From CAYLLN01 sp036496265 (lineage in GTDB: Bacteria > Planctomycetota > Planctomycetia > Pirellulales > Pirellulaceae), in NCBI GenBank assembly GCA_036496265.1, contig DASXLL010000087.1:1-37682 (forward strand): a DNA stretch of 37,682 bases, written 5' to 3'. Below the pieces are notes generated by a model. The model saw only the letters and a program-made list of their open reading frames with translations, was not told the origin of the DNA and did not search any database. The translations under genes and the position numbers were made by a program. Of the stretch, positions 1 to 8,112 are shown piece after piece (the first letter of the stretch is position 1; each line of letters begins with the position of its first letter).

Positions 1-783
1 CAGGCCCATGTGCTGCCCCAGGTCTTGTGATTCATGGCCGACGCGGGCCAGCGAGATGTCGGCGAACAAATCCGGCTGCAAAAACTGCCGGCGCTCGCGG
101 AGGATTTTTGTTTCACGCCAAAATCGGCGGACCTTTCGAGAGATATATTCTGTCCGCTCGATCGGATGCGGTGTTTGGTACGGGGCGTTGCACCAGCGAG
201 TCTTGGACGAAAACCATTGCGCCGCGGAATTCGCGCACGGCTCGCCTTGATCGTTCCAGGCGTCCAGCCGATAGCGATCGAGCAGCTCAAAAGGCATCAT
301 TTTCACCGGCGAGCCGGCGACTGAAGATGCTTCCAAGAGCAGAGCGCCGCTGCGGCTATTGCCGAAATCGACGACCAGATCGACCGTTTTGGCGTCGCCG
401 GTCGTGGCCGTGGCGGCGCGAAACCAGAGGTCAATGGCGGGCACGGTGGGGAGCACTTCGCCCGTCAGATCGACGAGGTTTTCCAGACACACTTGTCGAT
501 CGCTCGACAAAGCGTCGCTGGCCGCCACATGCCCGTTCGCCGGGTCTCCCAGGCTCGTATCGACGGCCAAAAACAGGCGACAGGTGCGACCTTGAACGAT
601 CTGCCACTGCACAAAAGGAACGTCGCGGACGGTCGGCGGCGAATCGCCGCGGTCGCCTGTCGCGCTCGCCAGTGTTCGGCAGTACTGCCAGCCGTAGCCG
701 ATTTGGGCCGAGGTGTACCGCCGGGACGAATTCAAAGGGATGCAAATGATTTGGACGCCCGTGTTGGTAAAGAGCAGATGCAT
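1..783 (-). CDS. srfB: SrfB-type actin-fold ATPase, N-terminal part (runs off window)
   Basis: An open frame of 261 codons runs without a stop from ATG at 783 to the window edge, so only the N-terminus is seen. AGGAGA lies 7 nt before the ATG. Residues 134-151 hold a hydrophobic strand ending in DFGNSRSG (139-146), the phosphate-1 type motif of the actin/Hsp70/sugar-kinase fold and the part that SrfB-family proteins share. The later segment with ISRKVRRFWRE and an ADISL stretch also fits that family. It is the last visible gene of a five-gene run and starts 51 nt after the SrfC-like GTPase gene. SrfB and SrfC are neighbours in the srfABC operons of enteric bacteria, which supports both calls. 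SrfB proteins are about 1000 residues, so most of the gene should lie outside. The biochemical role is not established; ATP binding is inferred from the fold motif. Confidence 0.72.
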   Translation of the reverse strand, partial: MHLLFTNTGVQIICIPLNSSRRYTSAQIGYGWQYCRTLASATGDRGDSPPTVRDVPFVQWQIVQGRTCRLFLAVDTSLGDPANGHVAASDALSSDRQVCLENLVDLTGEVLPTVPAIDLWFRAATATTGDAKTVDLVVDFGNSRSGALLLEASSVAGSPVKMMPFELLDRYRLDAWNDQGEPCANSAAQWFSSKTRWCNAPYQTPHPIERTEYISRKVRRFWRETKILRERRQFLQPDLFADISLARVGHESQDLGQHMGL

Positions 784-834
784 GATTGGTTCTCCTGCTG
801 AAGTGAATTGCCGAGTGATGGTGTCTCCGTTGCG

Positions 835-3402
835 TCACGCGACTGACAATGTTTCCAAAAGTTGCTTGAGCTCGTCGTTGCCGGGAGGAATTTGCAGGGC
901 CGCGCCGGCGCCGGCGGCGAGCGCTTCCGGCAGGCGGCGCTGCCAGCGCCAGACCCAGGAAGCCATCGAGCCGAATCGCTCGGCATTTGGGCAATTGGGT
1001 TCGGCGCTGTCGGCGGCGGCGTCCAAGCCGGGATTGAGGATCACGTCGTTCAAGACGAGGCGGACATAACGTTGCCGCGCCTCGCGGCGAGCGCCCTCGT
1101 CGCGAAAGCGCATGTTCACAATGCTCCACAAACGCTGCGACAGGGGCTCAAACACCGCGGGCATGCAAAAATAGTCCCGCAGATAGCTCGATAGACTGCG
1201 AATCGTGTCAAGCGGGAGCCAAGTACCGCGCGGAGGAGTCGCCAATATTAGTCGCGACCATTTTTCGGTCACGGTGCGTGCTGCCCAGTGGCCGAGGAAG
1301 GCGCGGAGCGCGTCGGCATAAAGATCGAGCGACGTGAAGCGGCCATCGGAATGCTCGTCGTCCGGGCTCGGCGCTGCCAGAGGCGTTTGTTCGCCCTCCT
1401 GGATGCTGAGGGCTTGCTTGAGCGCGGCCACGCGGTCGTGAATTTGACGCGGCTCGGCCGTGAGCCAATCGAGCACCTGCCGGGCACACGCCAGTCGCTG
1501 ATTGCGCTCAAATTGGCCGTCGGGCTTGACGAGCCAGCGCTCCGCGACGGCTATCAATTGCGATTGCACGTGATCGAGCGAGTTCGTCAGCCGCAATTGC
1601 TTGGCGGTGGCTGTCGTTACCTGTCGCAGGCCGGCGCTTAATAGCGATAAGCCGCCGTCGTCGTCGCGCAAGGCGATTTCCCATTTGGTGGCGGCGTCGG
1701 CCACATGACGCCCAACGCTGGGTGAGCTCAAAAACGCCTGGCCCGCGCGGTCCCACTTGGCAATTCCCTCTTGCTGGCGCTGAATCGCGGTTGCGTCCCA
1801 GGTGCTGGGATAACGAAGCGGGTAGCAATTGGTAAATGCCGCGTCGGTGCCGCCAAACTGCTTGAGCACCGGCCCCAGCGCATCGGCCAGTTGCGTCAAG
1901 CGAGCGTCGTAAAGCGCCGGTTCGGCGAATTCGGTCCGCTGGCGGAATTCTTCGTCAATGCCGGTCAGGCCGATGAACAGCGCCGGCAAACCACTCGGCA
2001 CGCTCTGGGGCCAGTGCTCGGTGCCATAGCGCCCACGGCCCCACAAATCGACATGATGCTTCAGCTCGCCGGTGACCTCCAGGTTGCCGCCGCGGACGAG
2101 CAAGACGAGCGACTGAATTTGCTGCTGCCGAGTGTAGTGCTCGAAAAGATAGGCGACCTTGCCGCGCTTCACGATTTCAAGTTGCTCGTCGAGCGTATCG
2201 GCCGAGGTTCGCTTGCCTTGTTCGGCCCCTTGCCGGCCGGCCCGCAGGCCGGGAATGTCGAGCAAGTCGCAGTGCTCCAGCACCTGCCGCCAGTTATCGC
2301 CAAGTCGTCGCGGCAGCACGGGCACGACCAGCTCCAAGAGGGCCGCTTGAATGATGTCCAAAGGCTCGCGATAGGCGCTGGAGTCGGGGCAATGCTCCAA
2401 AACGAGCCAGTCGCCGCGCCTCGCAACGCGAAAGTCGGACCAACTCACTCGATTCCAGCAGCGGCTGGTGGCCCGCTGATGCACGAGGGCGCGTTTGCTG
2501 TCGAGCAGAAAGCGAACGGCGCTCCAACCGATCAGCAAGCCAGGCTCATGATGAGGCGAGGCAATCGTCCGCAGATACTCGTCGATCCTCAGAAACATGC
2601 CCGTGAGCGATCGCCAGGCGTCCCAAAACAACCGCGCTGCGAGCTCCAGGCAGCCATCGGCGCTGAGCGGATGCTCGGCCAAGAGCGCCATGAGCTCTTC
2701 CGACGACGCGACGAACCGCCGCGGCTCGCACGACTGCATGTAGGTGAACGTATTGAGCAGGTCGCGCGGCCACGCGGCATCGGCCGCGGCGCTGTTTTCG
2801 GCATTGGGAAATCGCCTCGCTAATTCGACGATTACCGCGCTCAGTGAATCGCGCGTCCAACTTGTCGCGCGGCTGTCGCATTCCATGGCAAAGCCCCGCG
2901 CTAGGACACACAATAACTGTCCACGACAGAGCGCTCGCGCGACGACCGGAAAATCAGCCGACACGTTCGCGGGCAGCCGGTCGGCGGTCGTGAAGCGCGT
3001 GACCATTGCCGTGGCTTCGTTGGAGCCGTTCTGCGGATTTAGGTCGATGTCGAACGACAAGCCCGGCAGGTAGCCCGGTGAGCCGGCCTCTTCGCTGCGG
3101 CCGAGCGGGCTGTGTTCGCTGTCGGCCGCGTTCAGCACCTGGCCGATGAGCAGGCTTTTTCCGGCCTGCGACGCTCCATAAACGGCCGCGGCGACCGGAT
3201 GGCGGGCCGATTCGAGCAAGTCGGAGGCCTCGCGCTCCAATTGCCAAGCGGCGAGGCGCTCGGCGCCCGGCAAGGGGAAAACGTCGGTTTGCTGCCGCGA
3301 GGCGGCGAAATCTGCCACCCAAGCGTTCAATCCCGCGGCGAATTCTTTTACTTCAGTTGCTCGACTGAGCAGCTCTCGATCGGTTTTTTCTGGAAAGCTC
3401 AT
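835..3402 (-). CDS. srfC: SrfC-type P-loop GTPase (virulence factor SrfC family)
   Basis: 855 residues. The start is fixed by AAGGAG 7 nt before ATG. A Walker A/G1 motif GASQAGKS lies at 76-83, a NEATAMVTRFT stretch at about 128-138 is a likely switch I threonine region, and DIPG at 382-385 is a G3 motif. The long gap (about 300 residues) between G1 and G3 is filled by an insert, as in the SrfC/Virul_Fac family and unlike small GTPases. The C-terminal half is mostly helical, which would suit a dynamin-like mechanism, but that is inference. No membrane segment or signal peptide is evident, so it should be cytoplasmic. It lies between the zinc-ribbon membrane protein (30 nt upstream) and the SrfB-like gene (51 nt downstream), so the two NTPases are probably made together. 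SrfC was named as an SsrB-regulated factor in Salmonella, but its activity is not settled. Confidence 0.78.
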   Translation of the reverse strand: MSFPEKTDRELLSRATEVKEFAAGLNAWVADFAASRQQTDVFPLPGAERLAAWQLEREASDLLESARHPVAAAVYGASQAGKSLLIGQVLNAADSEHSPLGRSEEAGSPGYLPGLSFDIDLNPQNGSNEATAMVTRFTTADRLPANVSADFPVVARALCRGQLLCVLARGFAMECDSRATSWTRDSLSAVIVELARRFPNAENSAAADAAWPRDLLNTFTYMQSCEPRRFVASSEELMALLAEHPLSADGCLELAARLFWDAWRSLTGMFLRIDEYLRTIASPHHEPGLLIGWSAVRFLLDSKRALVHQRATSRCWNRVSWSDFRVARRGDWLVLEHCPDSSAYREPLDIIQAALLELVVPVLPRRLGDNWRQVLEHCDLLDIPGLRAGRQGAEQGKRTSADTLDEQLEIVKRGKVAYLFEHYTRQQQIQSLVLLVRGGNLEVTGELKHHVDLWGRGRYGTEHWPQSVPSGLPALFIGLTGIDEEFRQRTEFAEPALYDARLTQLADALGPVLKQFGGTDAAFTNCYPLRYPSTWDATAIQRQQEGIAKWDRAGQAFLSSPSVGRHVADAATKWEIALRDDDGGLSLLSAGLRQVTTATAKQLRLTNSLDHVQSQLIAVAERWLVKPDGQFERNQRLACARQVLDWLTAEPRQIHDRVAALKQALSIQEGEQTPLAAPSPDDEHSDGRFTSLDLYADALRAFLGHWAARTVTEKWSRLILATPPRGTWLPLDTIRSLSSYLRDYFCMPAVFEPLSQRLWSIVNMRFRDEGARREARQRYVRLVLNDVILNPGLDAAADSAEPNCPNAERFGSMASWVWRWQRRLPEALAAGAGAALQIPPGNDELKQLLETLSVA

Positions 3403-3415
3403 GATGGTGCTCCTT

Positions 3416-3445
3416 ATCTAGTGGTTCGCGATCTAGTGGTTCGCG
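3416..3445. repeat. Perfect 15-bp tandem duplication across a stop codon
   Basis: The unit ATCTAGTGGTTCGCG occurs twice head to tail (3416-3430 and 3431-3445). On the minus strand the first unit read carries the last codons (Asn-His) and TAG stop of the zinc-ribbon protein. The second copy repeats this stop in the spacer before the ribosome binding site of the SrfC-like gene. It looks like a recent slippage duplication. Confidence 0.9.
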
Positions 3446-5280
3446 GCCGACACTGGGTTCTGCGCCTCAGGCGCGGAAGGCGCGGCTTGGGTCGCGGTCG
3501 TCGATAACTTGAATGCCGCCCGGTAAAGCTTGCCGTGGCCCTCCATTTGTCGTTCGACAAACAGCTCGTAGTCATCGTTCGCGTTTCGCGGCAGCGGACT
3601 GCTGACCAACGTGCGTACGCCGCCGGGACCCAAATCGCTCCAATCGCTGAGCGGATGTTGCTGGTCGTCGATCAGGCGATAACGGGCTTGCTGCGCCACC
3701 CCGAGGTCGATCAAGGCTCGGAAGGTGGTGGGCGAAGTGCTTTCGGTGCGAATGCCGACGAGCTTGACTTCGTAAATGGCATGGGCTTCGTTGGTATCGC
3801 GATCATTTGCGCCCTGGTTCGTCGCGGCAATCGCGGCGGGTGTCGAGGCGGCTTGGACAAGTTGGCTGCTGGGCACCGCGTGCAACGTGGCGCCCGGAGA
3901 AACGACCGCCGTGGGCGAGGCGATGGCAGCGACAGGCGACGTGATGGTGGCGACTGGCGACGCGACAACTGTTCCTCCGGCTACCGCGCTCGGAACAACG
4001 CCAACCACGCCGCGATTGACAACTGCCGTGCCGTCAGGCACAAGCGCCACATCTGCCGGTCGATTGCCGGCGACGACGGTGGATTGGACGAGGGGAGTCG
4101 GGTGGACGAGCGGAGTGGAGTGAACAAGAGGAGGATAATGGACGAGCGGTGTGGAATGAACGAGTGGAGAGGAATGAATCAGAGGAGCCGAACGAGCCAC
4201 CGGCGCGGAGTGAAGGAGCGGTGTCGAACGAGCGAGTGGCATGGAGTGGCCGTGCTCTGTGGAGGGAACGACCGATGTTTTTGGCGCGGAACGATCCGCC
4301 GCAGCGATTGGCGTTTCAGCTTTGCTTTTGGAATGGTCGTCCTTGTCGTTGCCCGAAGGGGCCGACTGGTCGCGAATCGCGGCGGCGATCGGCGATTCGC
4401 CTTGCTTGGAGGTCGCGGCGAGCGACGAGTCGTGGTCAGCCGCGTCTTTGTGTTGCGGCTGTTCGGTCGGGTTGTTTTTTGGACTGTCGGCATGATCTGC
4501 AGCATCTTTGTTGGCACTGTCGGCGGGCAATTCTTTGGGCGACTTGCCGGGCAGCGCTGCGAGCTGAGTTTTATCGGCATGGGCCGCTTCCTGGTGGCGT
4601 GCGAACTCTAATCCGACGGCGGCCAAGGCCAGCGCCGCGGCGGCGGCAAACCCGATAGCCAGCTTTTTTCGACTCGGCAACCACGGCCGAATGCCACCGC
4701 AAGGCGCTGAAAGTCCCCAGCAGCCGGGGCAGCGAATTTTCGCTTTGCCGGTGCGCAAGAATAGTTGCTTGCACTCTGGATTGGTGCAGATCGCGGCAAT
4801 CGCCGGCTGATGATCCTTGCGGCGAAATCCCCAGCACCAGGCCAGATGCCAGCGGTCTTGCGGCTCGCGGTATTTGATGAAGCTACCTTCATGCGAGCTG
4901 CCGTCGTCGGTGTTGCCGATGGTGGCGAGCGAAGTGCGGGCGAGGCGCAGCAGCGATTGCTCGTGCGGCGAGGCCGGCCGGATTCGGTTGAGCCGGCCGA
5001 GCAGTTGCTCGACTTCGGCTTTTAGCGACCCGTTCAAATCGTCGCGCGTGGCGGGTTGGCAGACGACGCTCGCCAGCCGGCCGTTTTTCATGTCGCGCAA
5101 GTAATATTGGACGGCGCCGTCGGCCCAGGCGGGCTCGGCCACGAAGTCGCCGAACCAGCGCCGCAGGACGTTGTAGTTGGCGCCGGTGCGATCGAGCATC
5201 GCCACGCCCGGTTCCAAGGCCAGCGATTCGAAATCGGCGGCCGTTTGTGACAGATCGATGCGCAGAATGTGAGCGGTCAT
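3433..5280 (-). CDS. Zinc-ribbon, single-membrane-span protein of the Srf cluster
   Basis: 615 residues from the ATG at 5280. The in-frame ATG at 5295 is less likely because GGAGG sits 7 nt before 5280. The layout is a cytoplasmic N-terminal domain (about 1-160), a four-cysteine zinc ribbon (C165, C170, C184, C187), a basic patch and one hydrophobic span at about 206-226, then a long Ala/Ser/Asp/Lys/Pro-rich stretch. Nine hexapeptide repeats of the type HSTPLV follow, then an Ala/Val-rich stretch and a C-terminal domain of about 100 residues ending near KLYRAAFKLS. I do not recognise a named family. By position (next to SrfC and SrfB) it could be the counterpart of SrfA, but I see no sequence motif that proves this. 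The predicted topology puts the zinc ribbon inside and the repeats outside the inner membrane. Its role as the anchor for the two NTPases is inference. Confidence 0.6.
   Translation of the reverse strand: MTAHILRIDLSQTAADFESLALEPGVAMLDRTGANYNVLRRWFGDFVAEPAWADGAVQYYLRDMKNGRLASVVCQPATRDDLNGSLKAEVEQLLGRLNRIRPASPHEQSLLRLARTSLATIGNTDDGSSHEGSFIKYREPQDRWHLAWCWGFRRKDHQPAIAAICTNPECKQLFLRTGKAKIRCPGCWGLSAPCGGIRPWLPSRKKLAIGFAAAAALALAAVGLEFARHQEAAHADKTQLAALPGKSPKELPADSANKDAADHADSPKNNPTEQPQHKDAADHDSSLAATSKQGESPIAAAIRDQSAPSGNDKDDHSKSKAETPIAAADRSAPKTSVVPSTEHGHSMPLARSTPLLHSAPVARSAPLIHSSPLVHSTPLVHYPPLVHSTPLVHPTPLVQSTVVAGNRPADVALVPDGTAVVNRGVVGVVPSAVAGGTVVASPVATITSPVAAIASPTAVVSPGATLHAVPSSQLVQAASTPAAIAATNQGANDRDTNEAHAIYEVKLVGIRTESTSPTTFRALIDLGVAQQARYRLIDDQQHPLSDWSDLGPGGVRTLVSSPLPRNANDDYELFVERQMEGHGKLYRAAFKLSTTATQAAPSAPEAQNPVSAANH
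4087..4248 (-). repeat. Nine 18-nt repeats coding hexapeptides (HSTPLV type)
   Basis: 162 bases made of nine in-frame 18-base units, all inside the zinc-ribbon membrane protein gene. Units read HSMPLA, RSTPLL, HSAPVA, RSAPLI, HSSPLV, HSTPLV, HYPPLV, HSTPLV and HPTPLV. The proline at position 4 never changes and position 1 is His or Arg. A Pro/His-rich spacer of this kind suggests an extended periplasmic stalk or a wall-interacting segment. Copy number may vary between strains. Confidence 0.9.
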
Positions 5281-5326
5281 GAGTGTTCCTCCCATGCAAA
5301 AGGTGTGAAAAAGTTCAGAGCGATGT

Positions 5327-5351
5327 CCCCGGCTTGCTAAGCAAGCCGGGG
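5327..5351. repeat. Perfect 11-bp palindrome with TAA loop
   Basis: CCCCGGCTTGC, then TAA, then the exact complement GCAAGCCGGGG. It starts 5 nt after the stop of the kinase-like gene (minus strand) and lies 46 nt before the next start. No T-run follows on either strand, so it is not a classic intrinsic terminator. It could stabilise the upstream mRNA end or be a dispersed REP-like element. Confidence 0.85.
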
Positions 5352-5355
5352 ATGC

Positions 5356-8109
5356 CTAGCGATCGGGCGGGCGAAGCTGACCCAGCGCGAGCGGTTCGCT
5401 ATAGAAGGTCTGAAAGCCGAGATCGATAACGGCCCAGGCGAAAACAAAAGCGCCGCGCCAGCCGGGCTCGGCGTCAAATTCGACGGCGAACTCGGCGGAT
5501 ATTGACGCTGCGTCGGTCGTGGGCGGCGCGATTGCGGCATCGTGCAGCAATTCGAGGTCTGATGGCAGAGCGTTTGGCTTGGGTCGATCGCGCGAAATCG
5601 TGAGCAGCCCTCGATTGGCGACAGACGCCCGCGGCATTCGCCACATCGCGCGCCACTGGCGTTCGTTCAATTGAGTGAGACTGGTCTGGACCGCTTTTAG
5701 GCCCGATTTGTCGAGCGGCAGAATCTCGCGTTCGATCCAGCCGCTGATCAGAGGCTGATGCTGCGGGACTTCGGCGCACAATTCGGCGACCAGCACGCGG
5801 TCGAATAGCTCGCGGAATTGCTTCGAATCGTGATCGAGCACCGCCCGCACGAGGCCGTGGCGGCGCGCTTGGCGGGCTTGAGCGACATGGTTGCGGTGCA
5901 GCTCAATCCGCGATTGAAGCTCAGCCGAAAATTGGTATTCGCAAAGTTCATTGGCGGCTAACAGGCGCTCGACCAGGTTGGAATCTTCGACATCGAGCGC
6001 GCCAGCCAGCTTGGCTAGCGCGGCAACTCGTAAATTGGCCTCTTCCAGCAGCGAACAGAGGCTAGCGGCGTCCGCACAGCCGCTCAAAAGCGACTCATCC
6101 CAGAGAACCAAGACTTGCTCGTCGCGTTGGCTTTTTGGCAGCTTGCTGAGGACTTGCAACTGCTCGATTAGCTTGAGGCGGCGCTTGGCAAGTTCCACGC
6201 GACGGCGCCACGGGGCTGGAACAATCTCTTTTCCCTGGGCCGAGGCGACCTCGCGCCACGCGCGAACCAGGCGCCGCTCCGAAACCGGTTCGAGCAGCGC
6301 CATTTCCAGCTTGCGGATTCGGTTCAATCGCCGCTCGGCCAATTGAATTCGCCGCGGGAGATTGGGGTGATAGTTGGGAGGCAAATAACGCAAGCAGGCG
6401 GCGACTTGCTGCTCACCGGCCAGCGTCGGAGCTTTTGCCAGGTCGTTTAACCAGCGGACGCGCTTGATGCGCAGCTTCGCGAGACGATAATGAGCACGCC
6501 GCGGCTGAAGCCGCGTCTCGCCCAGCGCCCGGGCTTGCTTCCAGAGGCGGCGCAGACGCCGGTCGTCGTCGAATGTCGGTTCTCGGTCGGTCTTTTGCAG
6601 GACGTTGTCGATTTCCAGAAAGAGTTGTTCTCGCTGTTCACGTCGCTGGCGAGCGCTGTGCAGCCGCTCCGTGAGCGGCGGTTCGTCGCTCGTAAAAACC
6701 TGCCGCCACAGCCGCTCGATTTGGGCGTTGTCGCTGGCAGCGTCGTTGAGCATGTTTTCCAGTGCCGTCGCCCGCTCGATTGTTTTATAGACCGCCTGAT
6801 ATTCATCGGCGGCGCGGGCTGCGCTCAGCTCGTGGCCATATTGTTCCCACAATTGAGCGAAACTCGCCCAGTTGCTTTCCTCGCAGGCCGCCGCGATTTC
6901 CGGCAAATGAGCGGCGGCGGCAACCAGCCGTCGAGCTTGCTCGGCCAATGGAATCGCGGCTGGATAATCGGCCAGTAGCTCCGGGCGATATTCCTTTTGA
7001 ATCGCGGTGATGTCGCCGCTGCCCAGCGCGGCTTGCAATGCTTGTCGGGAGTGAACCCGCTGCCAGGCGTTCTCAATGTGCGGCAGAAGAGCAGAATCGA
7101 TTTTCTCGGCCGATCCCATTCGGCTGACCAATTCCGTAGCGCGGTCAAAATTGCCTTGAGCCAACAACGACTCAACCGAATTGCACCACAGCAGCACCTC
7201 GTCGATCGGAGGGACAGCACCCAGCTCGCCCTGCTGAAGCTGCGACAGATAATGGGCCAAATCGCGAACCTGCTCGTCCGGCGACAGGGCAATCGCATGC
7301 AGCAACGAACGGTTGGTTGCGGAGTCAAGGCTTTCGTCGCTGACGAACAACAACGATCGCTGCTTGTCGCAAGGCGACAGCTGCCAGAGCGAGAAATCGG
7401 CCGCCAGCGCCCGCAATAAGACGTAAATCGTCAGAGCGGCGAAGTTGTCCAGTTCCGCAAACGCCGGCGTATGAGTGTCACGACCGGGATGCTGGTAGGA
7501 CAGCGTGCCAGCGTGCGGCGTCGCTCGGCCGATAAACGAAGGAGGACAGAAATTATCGTAATCGACCAGTCGCAGTTGGCCGGAAGGCTCGACAATGACA
7601 TTGGCCGGCTCCAAATCGCCATGCACCAGGCCGCATTCGAGCAGCGATTTGGTCAATTCGTGCCAGCGCGCGGCCAGCGAAGCCAGACGCTTGGTAACAT
7701 CCGCCCAGCTCGTCACGGTGGAGTTGGCTTGCTCGGCTATCCAAGCGTCGAGCGTCGCGCCTGGCACCCAGTCCATCAAAACGGCCGGAGCTGGCTCGAA
7801 TGTTTCGGCCGACGCCACGGCGCATTTTAGATAGCGGCATTCAACCAGCGCCGGATGGCGATGCTGCGAGATGCAGCCTGTTATCGCCTTATAGCGTTCC
7901 GCCAAATCGACGCCATCGTTCCTGAAAACGCGGAGAGCCACCATCTGGCCATCCGCACGCATAATCCGATAGACACAGGCTCGGCGGCCTTGGCGAGCCA
8001 AACGACTGTTGCGATCATCGTCGGCCCAGCGAGCGCCGTTAAGCTCGGTGGCAAGCAACGTCGGCCGTTGGCCATTGCTGGGTGCAAGGCGTAGAGACGA
8101 CGCGGACAT
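5356..8109 (-). CDS. Protein-kinase-like protein with altered active site and long helical tail
   Basis: 917 residues. It starts 3 nt after the upstream receptor-kinase stop, with GAGGT 5 nt before the ATG. Residues about 40-270 follow a protein kinase fold. The VAIK lysine is replaced by Arg (ALRVF, R60). The catalytic loop reads HGDLEPANV (D165, N170) instead of HRDxKxxN, and the metal-binding motif reads DYD (D183) instead of DFG. Catalytic Asp and metal ligands are kept but the two lysines are not, so activity is uncertain. Residues about 300-800 are rich in Arg, Glu, Leu and Ala and should form helices or coiled coils. The last 60 residues look like a small beta domain. No membrane segment is seen. 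It is probably translationally coupled to the receptor kinase and may act as its cytoplasmic partner or substrate (inference). Confidence 0.7.
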   Translation of the reverse strand: MSASSLRLAPSNGQRPTLLATELNGARWADDDRNSRLARQGRRACVYRIMRADGQMVALRVFRNDGVDLAERYKAITGCISQHRHPALVECRYLKCAVASAETFEPAPAVLMDWVPGATLDAWIAEQANSTVTSWADVTKRLASLAARWHELTKSLLECGLVHGDLEPANVIVEPSGQLRLVDYDNFCPPSFIGRATPHAGTLSYQHPGRDTHTPAFAELDNFAALTIYVLLRALAADFSLWQLSPCDKQRSLLFVSDESLDSATNRSLLHAIALSPDEQVRDLAHYLSQLQQGELGAVPPIDEVLLWCNSVESLLAQGNFDRATELVSRMGSAEKIDSALLPHIENAWQRVHSRQALQAALGSGDITAIQKEYRPELLADYPAAIPLAEQARRLVAAAAHLPEIAAACEESNWASFAQLWEQYGHELSAARAADEYQAVYKTIERATALENMLNDAASDNAQIERLWRQVFTSDEPPLTERLHSARQRREQREQLFLEIDNVLQKTDREPTFDDDRRLRRLWKQARALGETRLQPRRAHYRLAKLRIKRVRWLNDLAKAPTLAGEQQVAACLRYLPPNYHPNLPRRIQLAERRLNRIRKLEMALLEPVSERRLVRAWREVASAQGKEIVPAPWRRRVELAKRRLKLIEQLQVLSKLPKSQRDEQVLVLWDESLLSGCADAASLCSLLEEANLRVAALAKLAGALDVEDSNLVERLLAANELCEYQFSAELQSRIELHRNHVAQARQARRHGLVRAVLDHDSKQFRELFDRVLVAELCAEVPQHQPLISGWIEREILPLDKSGLKAVQTSLTQLNERQWRAMWRMPRASVANRGLLTISRDRPKPNALPSDLELLHDAAIAPPTTDAASISAEFAVEFDAEPGWRGAFVFAWAVIDLGFQTFYSEPLALGQLRPPDR

Positions 8110-8112
8110 GAT

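Noticed and set aside
431..1129. Arg-rich 232-residue frame on the minus strand
   Set aside because: It overlaps both the SrfC-like and SrfB-like genes in a different phase, has no ribosome binding site and a shadow-like Arg/Pro/Ala composition.
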